DNA from: Serilophus lunatus
Lineage: Eukaryota > Chordata > Aves > Passeriformes > Eurylaimidae
Assembly (NCBI GenBank): GCA_013399895.1
Contig: VXBA01005856.1
Location: forward strand, 186,001 to 250,000
Reading direction: 5' to 3'
DNA: 64,000 nt
Every line of letters begins with the position of its first letter. Within the stretch, counting starts at the first letter, position 1. Position numbers and translations under genes: made by a program. The notes beneath the pieces are model-generated. The model did no database searches. It was not told where the DNA came from and worked only from the letters and a program-made list of their open reading frames with translations. Positions 36,975 through 47,100 of the stretch are shown here, piece after piece.

Positions 36975-38065
36975 CATGGAAGGATGAGTAGACAAGAGGG
37001 CAGCAGTGGATGTTGTCGACCTCAACTTCAGCAAGACTTTTGACACTGTCTCACGTAATGTCCTCATAGGTAAGCTCAGGAAATGTGGGTTGGATGAATG
37101 GACAGTGATCAAGAACAGCAGAGCTCAGAGGGTTGTGATCAGCTGAGCAGAATCCAGTTGGAGGCTTGTAGTCAGTGGCATTCCCCCAGGATCAGTACTG
37201 GGTCCAGTCTTACTCAACTTATCACTGACCTGAATAAAGGGATAGAAATGGGCCCTCAGCAGAAACTGATCCACCTGAGGTCTGTGCTGCCGTTCAGGGG
37301 GGACCTGGACAGGCTGGAGAGTTCAGTGGGGAGAGACCTAATGATGTCCAACAAGGGCAAGGGCAGGTCCTGCAGCTGGGGGGGATAACCCCCAGTGCCA
37401 GCACAGGCCGGGGCTGATGCAGCAGGGAGCAGCTCTGTGGAGAAGGACCTGGGGGTCCTGGTGGTGACCAGCTGGCCATGAGCCAGCCCTGTGCCCTGGG
37501 GGACAGGAGGGACAGTGGGATCCTGGGGGGCATCAGGAATCGTGGGCAGGAGGTCAGGGAGGGGATCCTGCCCCTCTAGTCAGACCTACTGAGGCCACAT
37601 CTGGAGTATTGTGTCCAATTCTGGGCTCCAGGGTTCCAGAAGGACCAGGAGGGGCCAGGCAGAGGGCCTGTGGTGTGGAGCACCTGTGTGAGGAGCTGGG
37701 CCTGGTCAGTGTGGAGAGGAGAACACGGAGAGGGATCCCCTCACCCCCCCCAGTCTCTGCAGGGATGGGGGCAGAGGATGGGGCCACCCTCTGGGCAGTG
37801 GTGCCCAGGGACAGCCCCAGGAGCAGTGGCCACAAACTGAACCCCCCCAGTTGCCCCTCAGCACGAGGAAGGGCTTGTTGGCACGGAGGGGGCAGAGCCC
37901 TGGCCCGGCTGCCCAGGGAGGGTGTGGAGTGTCCCTGTCTGGGGACATCCCAAGCCCTGGAGGTGTCCCTGTGTCCCCTGCTCCAGGGGACCCTTCCCAG
38001 CCAGGGGGATGCACTGGAGGATCTATAGAGGACCCTTCCAACCTCGCTATTCTGTGATTCAATGG
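36975..38065 (+). mobile_element. CR1 LINE, longest copy (~1.1 kb), decayed
   Basis: The copy covers the reverse-transcriptase second half to the 3' end. Reverse-transcriptase motif A is recognisable near 37010-37055 (hydrophobic, Asp, then Phe-Asp-Thr-Val). Motif B is recognisable near 37180-37220 (Pro-Gly-Ser-Val-Leu-Gly-Pro). The catalytic Phe-Ala-Asp-Asp motif expected just downstream is not preserved, because the segment near 37225-37275 is shortened and altered. Later blocks (GGACCTGGACAGGCTGGAGA, GGAGAAGGACCTGGGGGTCC, GGAGTATTGTGTCCAATTCT) are clear. The 3' end is GGACCCTTCCAACCTCGCTA plus ATTCTGTGATT. It is much more GC-rich than its surroundings, and open frames inside it are remnants only. 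Confidence 0.93.
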
Positions 38066-41060
38066 TTTTTAGTCATACAGTGTGAATACCATGAATCAAA
38101 TAGAAATTTGTAAAGTTATTTTGTCCTTATCTCTCATGGCTTAACTACATCACTATATAGGAAAGGACTAGGTTTGAATAGAATGTATATTTGATGATTT
38201 ACCAGACATATTTTGTAAAGCTGGCATTCAAAATGTTTTTCAGTGTACTTTAGTGATATTTAGACTTCCTTCACTTTAGATTTTGATGTGAAATAGTGAC
38301 TGAAGGCTCAGTTTTGAGCTAAACATTGGAACAAAGTACAGAAGACTTTACATGACTTTGTGCACATATGCAGACATTTAAACATCTTTAGTAATATTTA
38401 CATGTAATTTTTAAGCCTGTTTATAAAAGATGCTGAGCAGCTTGAGCATCTGTCTTGGTCTTTCTCTGAAATGCCTCAAAAACAAACCAGGTTTTGGGAA
38501 ATAATTCCTATTTGTATGTGTCATATTGCTTATCTGAAGTCCCAGGACTGTTTGATTCTAGGTGTTTGCCCAGCTGGTTCTCATACTGGGATGCACAAGG
38601 TTCACTTTCCACACTTTTGTCTTGGACAGCCTGGTTTGCATATTTTTAGGCAGATACTATGGAGACATAAAAGAAATTCGACTTTCAAGGGAGAGCTTTC
38701 TATGAGAGAACATTCTCTCGTGCTTCAGGTTGGGGTGACTGCATGGACAGCAGCTGAGCTGCAGATGTTCAGAGGCAGAGGGTCATCTACTCCTTCAGAA
38801 ATCCAGGACAGGTTTAATTCCTAGCAAAACACAGACACATTGGGGAAAAAACTGCTTGAAATGGCTTGAATTTTCCTGTTCTTGGATTAAGAGTAGGAAA
38901 TCCAGCTAAAAAGAAAAAAAAATCCTGTAAAGTAGTTTGGCGATTTAACCAAATGAATGTAAATCCCAACTGATTCATTATTAACATGTATTTCTAAGCT
39001 CTATATATTTTTCTTTTTTACATTTAAAGTGATTTTTATGATTACTTCTGTCAGCTGTTGAAATTCATTTTATTAGGTGGTGTTGTGTGAGTTTGTTGAT
39101 ATTGTCTCTTTAGACTTACCAAACCACTTAGAGAGAAGCTAAAAGAACATTGAATTTCAGATATTGAAATTGTAATAGGATCCAAAATAGAAAAATATAA
39201 ATACTCACACTTTGGTTTCCATCCCCTGTGGAGTGGGAATTTTTGTTTACATATGAAATCAATTACAGATGGGACAGAAATTGCCACAAGCAACTCTCAG
39301 CCTTTCATTATTCAATCTCTTCTGAACTCCAGTTTTACATTTTAAAGAAGCAAGAAATGATTCAGAAACTGTCATTAACCAGAGGATGTAAAATAGAAGA
39401 GTTAGAAGCCCCTATTCAGTTGCAAATTTCTTGCTAAGTACCAATTTATTTTCTTTCAGAAGGTTTCCAAATCCAGCATATGAGAACTTCTGCTCCAAAA
39501 TGTTCCATATTGTATTTATCTAGTATAGGGGGCTGTGGGGAGTTTACCTTATTTATATGTGTGTGTTGTCAGTAAAAAAGAAAAAAAAAATTAATTTGTC
39601 CAAAGTCAGAAAGTCTTAGGAGAGAATAAAGGACAAAAGTGTTCTACTTTCCCCTGGCAGCAGCAGGAAACTGTTTTGTCTAAACTAAATATTTTCAATA
39701 TGTAAAAAGTGAGAATGAGAGCCACTGTGCAGCAATGCCATTGTGTTTGCCATTGTATTAGTCTTGGTTGTGTGGTAAATAAGACCAATTATGCTACTAA
39801 TAAACTAATAATTTGTTATTTTTTTTTTCAGTTCAGCTAGGAAAAGGAGCCTCAGAAGTAAATTCAGTTTTAGATGATGGACATCTTATGTACCAACACT
39901 GCATAAAATAGCTGTGAAACCAGACGGTTCTGGGTTCTGACTGACTGTGAAATACAACCCTTACCTGTTAACCCTGAGACCCATGAATGCATATTTGACC
40001 ATTTTTAATTGTATAAATTAACATAGCAATATCAACTCAGCCCATTCTTTGAAACAAAATATTTTTTTCCATTGCCAATCAGCAATTCCAAGGAGAGATT
40101 CACTTTTTTTTGGAAATAGATGATTTTTTTTTTTCATTAGCATATATTTTTATGTGGTTTTAACTTGCATCTTGTTAGTTGGGTCTTCTGTATATCTTTT
40201 CAGCTTAAGATAGTGGGAATAACCTACAAATAGAAGGAATAAGCCTCAAAATAATCATGTATTGTATTCAGCAGTAGTAAATCAAGAGAACTGTAGATGT
40301 TTTTGGATAGAACCAGGGCACTGTTCTGAAAAGTTTCAGGATAATTAGCTTTTAATTTACCACTGCAGGCTGTGCTGATGCCATTACAATCATGCAGCAC
40401 AGGGTAAGTGAATTCCAATTGCTTCAGCACATTTTCAAATGAAATTCTATCAAAAATATATGTTTGTTTTTATGATTTATATAGATTTATTTATTAGTTA
40501 TATAAATGGAACATATTGCATCTGGGGAATTACATACGGATGGTGTAATCTAATCAAGGCGAAATAACAGTGCAAAAATTACAAAGGTTTTACAAATGTG
40601 ACCTGCTAAGTGTTCCTGACCATCTTGTGCACGTGGTAATTGCACTGTCCAGTGGGTTCTGAGAGCCCATCCAGCCAGAATCTTATATAGACCATTCTTT
40701 AGATGCCTGGTTGCTGCACTGTGGGGAAAATGGCCTTTTTTAATGTTGTTATTATCCACAAAGCAAAGGCAAACCACTTCTCTCACATTCACAGAAAGCT
40801 GAGACAAGCATTTGATGCTGTGACAGGTTTCTTTCTGCTGCTACTTCACTTTTGAGGCAGGACTATGCTGTTTGCTGTGTTTCAGGTGCCACTTTGGTGA
40901 CTGAGTCCCATTCTTGGAAGAAATCACATTAGAAGTGTCAGGGAGTCAATGGTTGGAACTGATCAGCAGCAGTTTCTGTTTCAAAGCTGAATTATTTGTC
41001 AAACATACCTGTCTGCTCACCACTTTCCTAGTCTCCTGTTTGAGGCTCATGCTTCTACTG
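38066..41060. other. AT-rich unique sequence
   Basis: No recognised element. A 117-codon plus frame (38471-38824) and an 85-codon minus frame (40807-40550) carry no recognisable domain and are not called. Confidence 0.4.
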
Positions 41061-41146
41061 CCAAAGGTAAAAAAATAAAGGCATGGATCTGCACCCCTAT
41101 CAAAGTGCTGAAGAAATATAAGGAAGTATTGTCTATGGGTTTGAAA

Positions 41147-41205
41147 GGGGAGGGGGGTACAGGGGGGTGCTGGGGGGTTCTTAGAGGGAGCCGGGAGGGG
41201 GGGGG
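41147..41205 (+). repeat. G-run cluster with quadruplex potential
   Basis: Four runs of 4-6 G (41147-41150, 41152-41157, 41162-41167, 41172-41177) are separated by loops of 1-4 bases. A further nine-G run follows at 41197-41205. Confidence 0.75.
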
Positions 41206-41848
41206 AGGGATCCCCCATTTTTGGTATAAACCCTGGGGGTTTTTTCAGGTTTTTTTCCCTGGCTTCCTTCCCTGACTCACCGCTGGTTCTCCCCAGGACA
41301 CAGTTTAACCCCAGCGCGGCCCCGGCTTGGGGTGCGTGGGACCAGGGCGGGACCCAGAGCCCGCAGTGCCCGGAGCGGGGCCGGGAGCCTGATGTGTGCG
41401 GGGCCGGTTCCTGGGAGCCCACAGTGCCAGTGTGGGGTTGTGTGTCAGGCCAGGCGGAGGCGGTGGCGGGGCCAGGGGGAGCTGGGCTGGTCCCACCGGC
41501 GCGGTCCCAGCGGCCACGCTGTTGCGGGTCACATCCTTTGCCCGGAGCTGTCCCAGCGCCGGGGAGGGGAGGTCACTGTGTGTTTTCCTTCCTCTCCCTC
41601 GAGCGGTTGCCTGCTTCCTGGGCGTCGGCAGTGGCTTTGCTGGCCTGGCGCTGCTGTGGGGGTGCCCCGGCGACTGCGCCAGTCTTGTGCTGCCATGAGG
41701 AAGCTGGCAAGAAGCCCCGCGGTGCCAGCGGCCCCGGGAACAGCCCCACACGGCAGGAGGGGCGCAGTTGCTGCCTGGGGACCCCTTTCGAGGGCGCCCA
41801 CAGCCAGCAGGAGCCCTGGAGAGGCGGCAGCCATCCCGCGGCTGGTAC

Positions 41849-41901
41849 AAGATGGTGCCAGGGAACCATGAGCTCGTAAATTTGGCGGGAACCGCCATTT
41901 T
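41849..41901. promoter_or_regulatory. YY1-like and E2F-like motif cluster inside the LTR-like island
   Basis: AAGATGGTGCC at 41849-41859 resembles the YY1 core. TTTGGCGGGAA at 41881-41891 is an E2F-type site. GGCGG-GAA-CCGCC at 41884-41896 forms an inverted repeat running into GCCATTTT (41894-41901), another YY1-type core. The cluster lies about 110-160 bp upstream of the TATA-like motif at 42007. Motif matches alone do not prove binding. Confidence 0.4.
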
Positions 41902-42549
41902 GTTGGAGCCGGGAGTCTCGAAGGGGGAGGTGGAGCCCAGACCACTGGGAATTGGAAAAGGCGAAGCCGGGAAGAGGACTGCGGGATTCACGCGGGACTT
42001 GGAGAGATTAAAAGCCCAAAGAAACGGAAGTTCATGCTCTTTGGCTTCCTGCAAAGCTGGAGAGCAGCAGCACGGCTCCCCTTCTCCTACTCCCAGGCCT
42101 CGTGGCTTGACTCAGCCCACCTCCATCGGCATTGGAGCCACGCAAGCACAACTACAGGTTGAAAGCTTCCCCAAATAACATCCTGGGTTGGAGGGCGGAA
42201 TTTTCACTATGTTGTGTTTTCCAGAGACTTCAAGGGCTGGGAGTTGGCTACCACTGGAGAGAGGGAGAGAGAAGAGGAAACAGCTTTCCCTTCCCACTGC
42301 TTTCCTTGGGCCAGCCTACCTGGCCTTTGAAAGCAGTTCCCTTATTTCTTTTTTTTTTCTTTTTTCCCCTTTTGCATGGTTTTTGTTTGGTTTAATTCTG
42401 TGTTAGGTATGGACTTTCCTTAAACTGTTATCTTTCTTTGGTTGAGCTCCAGACAAATAAACTGTTTCCCTGTTGTTAATTCTGTTCATTCTTCTCATTA
42501 CTGTTGAGTTTGCCCACTTAATGAAAACAGTGGTGCTTAAACCACCACA

Positions 42550-43054
42550 GCTACCATACTCTTGTAGGAAATTACATCAATTAATTTCATGAACTTGCAA
42601 AACTTTACAGTACATTTCATACAGAATATTTTTTCTCTCTGTTTCTCTCCATCCCCACCACCTGCTGTATAATTAGAAATTAGGAGAGCAAAATTCTGCA
42701 CTGATTTTTAATCTCTCATCCTAAGTCATCCAGAATAAATGTCTTACAATAAAATGTCATAAAATTATTAAAATTCCCTAGTCTCTTCAGACACATAATT
42801 TCATCTGTGTAATTTTTTCTCCTCAGTTAATTTTTGGGGCAGTAAGATTACAGCAGTAAGGGCTCTGAGATATAAAACAATCATTTGTTTTTCCCAAACT
42901 GACATTTCCTTTTTTGTTTTTTATATTAATACAATTATGTAAAGTTATTTAGAGAGCAAAAGCATTAAAATGAAAAGAGCACAATCTGTGATACAGAGAC
43001 TAAAGCATAGAAAGGAAGAAGAAAGCCTGATTTGGGAAAAAAACCCCCACAAAA
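42550..43054. other. AT-rich spacer between repeats
   Basis: Unique AT-rich sequence between the GC-rich LTR-like island and the next CR1 fragment. Confidence 0.4.
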
Positions 43055-43152
43055 TTCCAGAATATGCTGAGTTGGATGGGAACCACAAGGACCACCGAGT
43101 CCAACTCTTAGCCCTGCACAGGCCCATCCCCAAGAGTCACACCATTGTGTGC
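43055..43152 (-). mobile_element. CR1 LINE 3' fragment (antisense)
   Basis: The reverse complement matches the CR1 subfamily whose tail region reads GAGTTGGA(A/T)GGGA, ACCACAAGGACCACCGAGTC and CAACTC. The minus-strand 3' end lies at about 43055, and the copy is cut at about 43152 by an LTR fragment. Confidence 0.8.
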
Positions 43153-43290
43153 CTTTGTTTCCTTGTTAAACTGTCTTTATCTCAACCCACAAGTTTTCCA
43201 GCTTTTACCCTTCCAATTCTCTCCCAGATCCTGATGGTGGGAGGGTGAGTGAGTGGCTCTGTGGGGCTTAGCTCTGCTGGCTAGGTTTAA
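43153..43290 (+). mobile_element. 3' fragment of an avian ERV LTR
   Basis: TTGTTAAACTGTCTTTATCT, CAACCCACAAGTTTTCCAGC and the block ending GGGGCTTAGCTCTGCTGGCT are characteristic of the 3' third of a songbird LTR class. The expected AAACCAC-ACA terminus is degraded to GGTTTAAAAAC. Only ~138 bp remain and no partner LTR is seen. Confidence 0.7.
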
Positions 43291-43937
43291 AAACATAAAA
43301 GACAAATGTAGAAGGTCCACAGACTTATTGAAGATTCAAACAGCTACAAGGTTTGACAAAGGGCAAAACTGAAATTGTTACCCCACATCCCTCCCAATCA
43401 CCTGGCTACCACTGCTCCTAATGATCTGTCTTCAGGTTGTGCTCATTAATTAATTACTCCAAGGGACATTTGCAGGCTCAGTGTAGTGAGCTTCTCACTA
43501 ATTACTATTGAAATGCAGAGAGACTAAGTCATAACAAAGTGATTTCTCTTTCAGGACCTTATCATGGACAAGGAACTGAGTCTGAGTCCTGCAACTCTGT
43601 GGTGGAAGTTTCTGCTGTACCTACACAGCCTTGCAGGCAGCAAAATCAGTCTGGGAAAATGATATACCTGAAAGCAGGTATTTATACTCTCAGACTTACT
43701 AAAAAGCTTTTCAAACATCCAGAGCTGGATATCCATGATTCCCTTGAGACCACTGTGGTAAAATAAAGCAAAGTCAAAGCATCTGACCAGTCTGATAGCT
43801 GTTGACCTTTCCCTCAGTGTGTCCTGGGGAATGTGATCAACTCTGTTCAAAAAACCCAACTCTATGATTGGCTCGTTTTTCCTCCCCTTGTTTTCTCCCT
43901 CTTATTTCTGTGTGTTTTTTCCATTTCAAACTTAAGT
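43291..43937. other. Spacer within the repeat cluster
   Basis: Mixed-composition sequence with two overlapping frames of 75 and 102 codons on opposite strands near 43551-43859. Neither is recognised or supported by splice sites. Confidence 0.35.
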
Positions 43938-44190
43938 AGAACAGGATGAAATGTCCTCAGGTTGCACCAGAAGAGATTTAGTTTGGGTACTAGGGAAGAA
44001 TTCTTCACTAGAAGGATGATCAGGCAATGGGACAGGCTGCCCAGGGGTGTTGTGGAATCACCATCCCCAGAAATGTTCAAAAGCCGTGTGTTGTGGCACT
44101 TGGAGACACGTTTTAAAGGCGAACCCAGTAGTGCTGGGTTAACTGTTGGACTCATTGATCTTAGAGGTCTTTTCAAACCTTAGTGATTCT
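43938..44190 (+). mobile_element. CR1 LINE 3' fragment
   Basis: Clear CR1 3' end: the CCTCAGGTTGCACCAGAAGA block, GGGACAGGCTGCCCAGGGGT, CACCATCCCCAGAAATGTTC and the end GATCTTAGAGGTCTTTTCAA followed by TAGTGATTCT. It differs in subfamily from the copies at 4262 and 51203, which use AAGGTCCCTTCC. Confidence 0.9.
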
Positions 44191-47100
44191 TTGTTGCTTG
44201 TGTCACGTAACCCTTACAAAATCTCAGGTTTGTTGTTTTAGGGATTACTTATCAAAGTGGCATGATAGAAAAGTATGCTCTTTCTGCTTCATTTTATCAT
44301 TTTCTCACACTTAACCTGAGCTTCTCAGACAGTGCTGAATTAATTATTCCCATCTGTCTTGGAAGATAAGGAGTTTGCTCAGGAGTAACTCATGGCATTA
44401 TTGAAAGATAAGGGGAGTGTACAGGTCAAGCAGAGTTTGAATTGCAGGTTCAGTTCTCTTTAATGGAATTAACTGCACAACAAAATTATCAATAAGGTTA
44501 AGCTGAGACTTTAAATCACAGGATGTGTTGTGACTTCAGATAAACTCTGCTATTCCACACTTCTAGCAGACATAAAATCCCCAAAGGAACATTGAAGCTA
44601 AAAGGTATACTAGACCAATGATGGCAAGTTATGTAAAGAGAAGTGAGGAAACTCATGTAAAGCTCATATGATTTTTAGGCTATTTGGACTGTTTTGGGAG
44701 AGTTTTAAACCTCTGTCAGTTTTTGAACCTCTGGTTTTTAGTATAGATGCATAGCAGCTTTCCTTGTAAGTTTTCAGAAACTTCTGAATTAATGAGGATT
44801 GTGGAGAGTCTAAAGGCTGAAAGTGAGAGAGTATTGGGTGTATTGGGTGTGAGAGAGTAGTAGAAGACCATCAAGGTATTAAGAGATATCTGTATACACT
44901 GATATTCTGTATCAGTTGTTATTTTGTACATTATTCTTCTTATTAGTCTTTCAATAAACCAAAAGTTTAGACTCAGCTGCAATAAGCAATGCCATGAGGT
45001 AATATTACAGACAAATTTTAAGTGGTTCTATTTCAAATGTGCACATTTCCCTTGCCTTTAATACTTGAATTCAGTCAGAATAGTTTACTATGTCATGAGA
45101 AAATGGCACATAGTGGAATATTTAAATTGCTTCCAAACAAAAAAGAGGGGGAGAAGGGAAAGGTGAGAACAAATGAGAAAAGCATTCTAAAATACCTTCT
45201 TTTCCCCTCGTTTTTACCCACATTGCTTAAAGATTGCTGCCCTGTGTTGCCCAAAAATCTTTCATTGTGTTTACTTTTCCCTGTGATTTTTTTCAAAGTT
45301 TATTGGACCATGCTCTCAGCTCTCTAACACAATTTTAAGGAATGACTCACATGAATTTCAAATTTTATTCCTGAAGGACAGGCTTGCAGAACTCAAACTT
45401 TTATTCAGGGTATTCTTCGTTAAATGAAAATAAACTCTCCACTCTGAGAACCAAAGCCAAGGAACTGAGGCTTCATTTGCAAAACATTATCAAGGAGAAA
45501 CAATTCTGCTTATTAAGAATGAAATAAACTGGATATGGAAGAGAAGTCATTCCACAATACTGACAGTGCTCATAAGCCAGCTCTGAGCTCTCTACTCTTT
45601 CTCCCCTACTAATTCACTTCACAAGTATGGCAGTTTCAATTTAAATCTTTTTGTTTTCTATTACCTCTCTAGGGCATCTGAGCCTATTGACAGAAACCAG
45701 GACAACTCAATTTGTCTCCCCATCTTGCAGTTCTCCTGGACACAGTTTTGTTACTCCTGAACCCAGTTCATACTTTTAAAACACGAGTTTCATCTCTCAG
45801 AGGTGCAAGTTCTGGAACTGTGTGTTATAGTATGTAGGTGTCCTTGCTGCTATTTTATAATTAATTGGACTTTGGAAGAAAAGCCATGTTGGCTGTCTGA
45901 CAAAACTGTATTTTCTATGTTGTATGGAAATATATATTATAGAGGCTGAATGAAAAAAAAAAAAAAAAGAGGTTAGGTTTCTTTTGGTTGTATAATTCAT
46001 TCTACCCTGAAATCTTATCCCCTGAACATTTATATTGGAGTAATGTAAAAAAAATATATTTCTCTACTAGAGTGAAGCACTGATATTCATATGTTCTCTG
46101 AAGTTGCATGCCCAAGCATTTAGTTCTGCAGAATGTGCTGCTGCACTTCACCATCAGGTACATTTGGACTTTATATGAAAATAATCAGTGTTCTACTTGT
46201 GCCTCTTCACAGGAATTTGAACCCTTAATTTGTCTCTGGAACAGTAATACACTTCTTCAGAGAGAATAGATGTGACTCATATTGAAACAGAGAAATATTG
46301 ATTTCTACTTGTTCTAATGTATAATCTTGTTTGCAAAAAAAAGTGACACAGTTTTTCATTGCTGGGCTGCCTGGCTCAATTTCTGCATTAAGTTTCTCAA
46401 TTTTCCCACAAATTGTCATTTGAATTTTTGAGGGGAGGAGGAAGTAGAAGGAAGATCAGGTTTGTTGAAGGAGCACAAGCAATGACTTCTCTGCAGCACA
46501 ACTGTCTTATTTTCCCTCTGTCACTCAATACAAATGAGCAGGTTTGGTTTGAAGACTGAGACAAAGTGGATGTATTAGACTCTGTAACTTCATGATGACT
46601 CATTATTTCTTACTGAAATAATTCTTCTGTGATTCATGGCTGCAGTTTCTTAGGGGTAGTTTTGATAAGTGTTTTTACTCCTTTATCACTGTACAGCAAA
46701 GTTAAAGAGAGTTTATTTGTGTTAGTAGGTCTGAAGAGTTATGTCTATATATCAAATCTCCTTGTATTGCTCTTGAGTGCAAGACATTTCCCTAACAGGG
46801 CCAAATAACTTAATAGTTGGATAATATATTTTTTTCCTTAATAGAATAATCTTTAAATTAATCTTTCCCCTAGAGACTTTAGAGACTGAAATATTCTATG
46901 GCAGCTTTAATTACACTATGAGCTGTCAAAAGTCATTGTTTTTTTCCTCACCTTTTTGTTAGTTTTTCAGTGAATTTATTTATTGAAAATTCCTCAATGG
47001 TTGCTACAATAATGTGGTATTACAAGTCATTTATTTTACTTGCCGTTAATATGAGGTGATTTGAGTTATATCCACACAGTTCTTCCTTCCTTCTTTCTAG

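Larger units (their letters stand above)
41130..42549 (+). mobile_element. GC-rich LTR-like island (endogenous retrovirus LTR, 5' boundary uncertain)
   Basis: The 3' end is LTR-like. A polyadenylation hexamer AATAAA at 42456 is followed by about 90 bp ending AAACCACCACA at 42549, nearly the terminus of the solo LTR at 2400-3272. A TATA-like ATTAAAAG lies at 42007-42014. The 5' end is not clear. TG at 41130 is one option, and TG at 41059, preceded by TCTAC, nearly matches the GCTAC after the 3' end. About 41300-42000 is strongly GC- and CpG-rich in AT-rich surroundings. It holds overlapping Pro/Gly/Arg-rich frames on both strands that are composition artefacts, not genes. An alternative reading is a CpG-island promoter adjoining an LTR. 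Confidence 0.6.

Noticed and set aside
37554..38062. Frames of 93-139 codons on both strands
   Set aside because: They lie inside a decayed CR1 copy. The GC-rich consensus produces them by chance.
41305..42054. 249-codon minus frame and several overlapping frames of 98-179 codons
   Set aside because: All lie in the GC-rich LTR-like island. The peptides are Pro/Gly/Arg/Ala-rich in every frame, as expected where GC-rich DNA contains few stop codons. No domain is recognisable.
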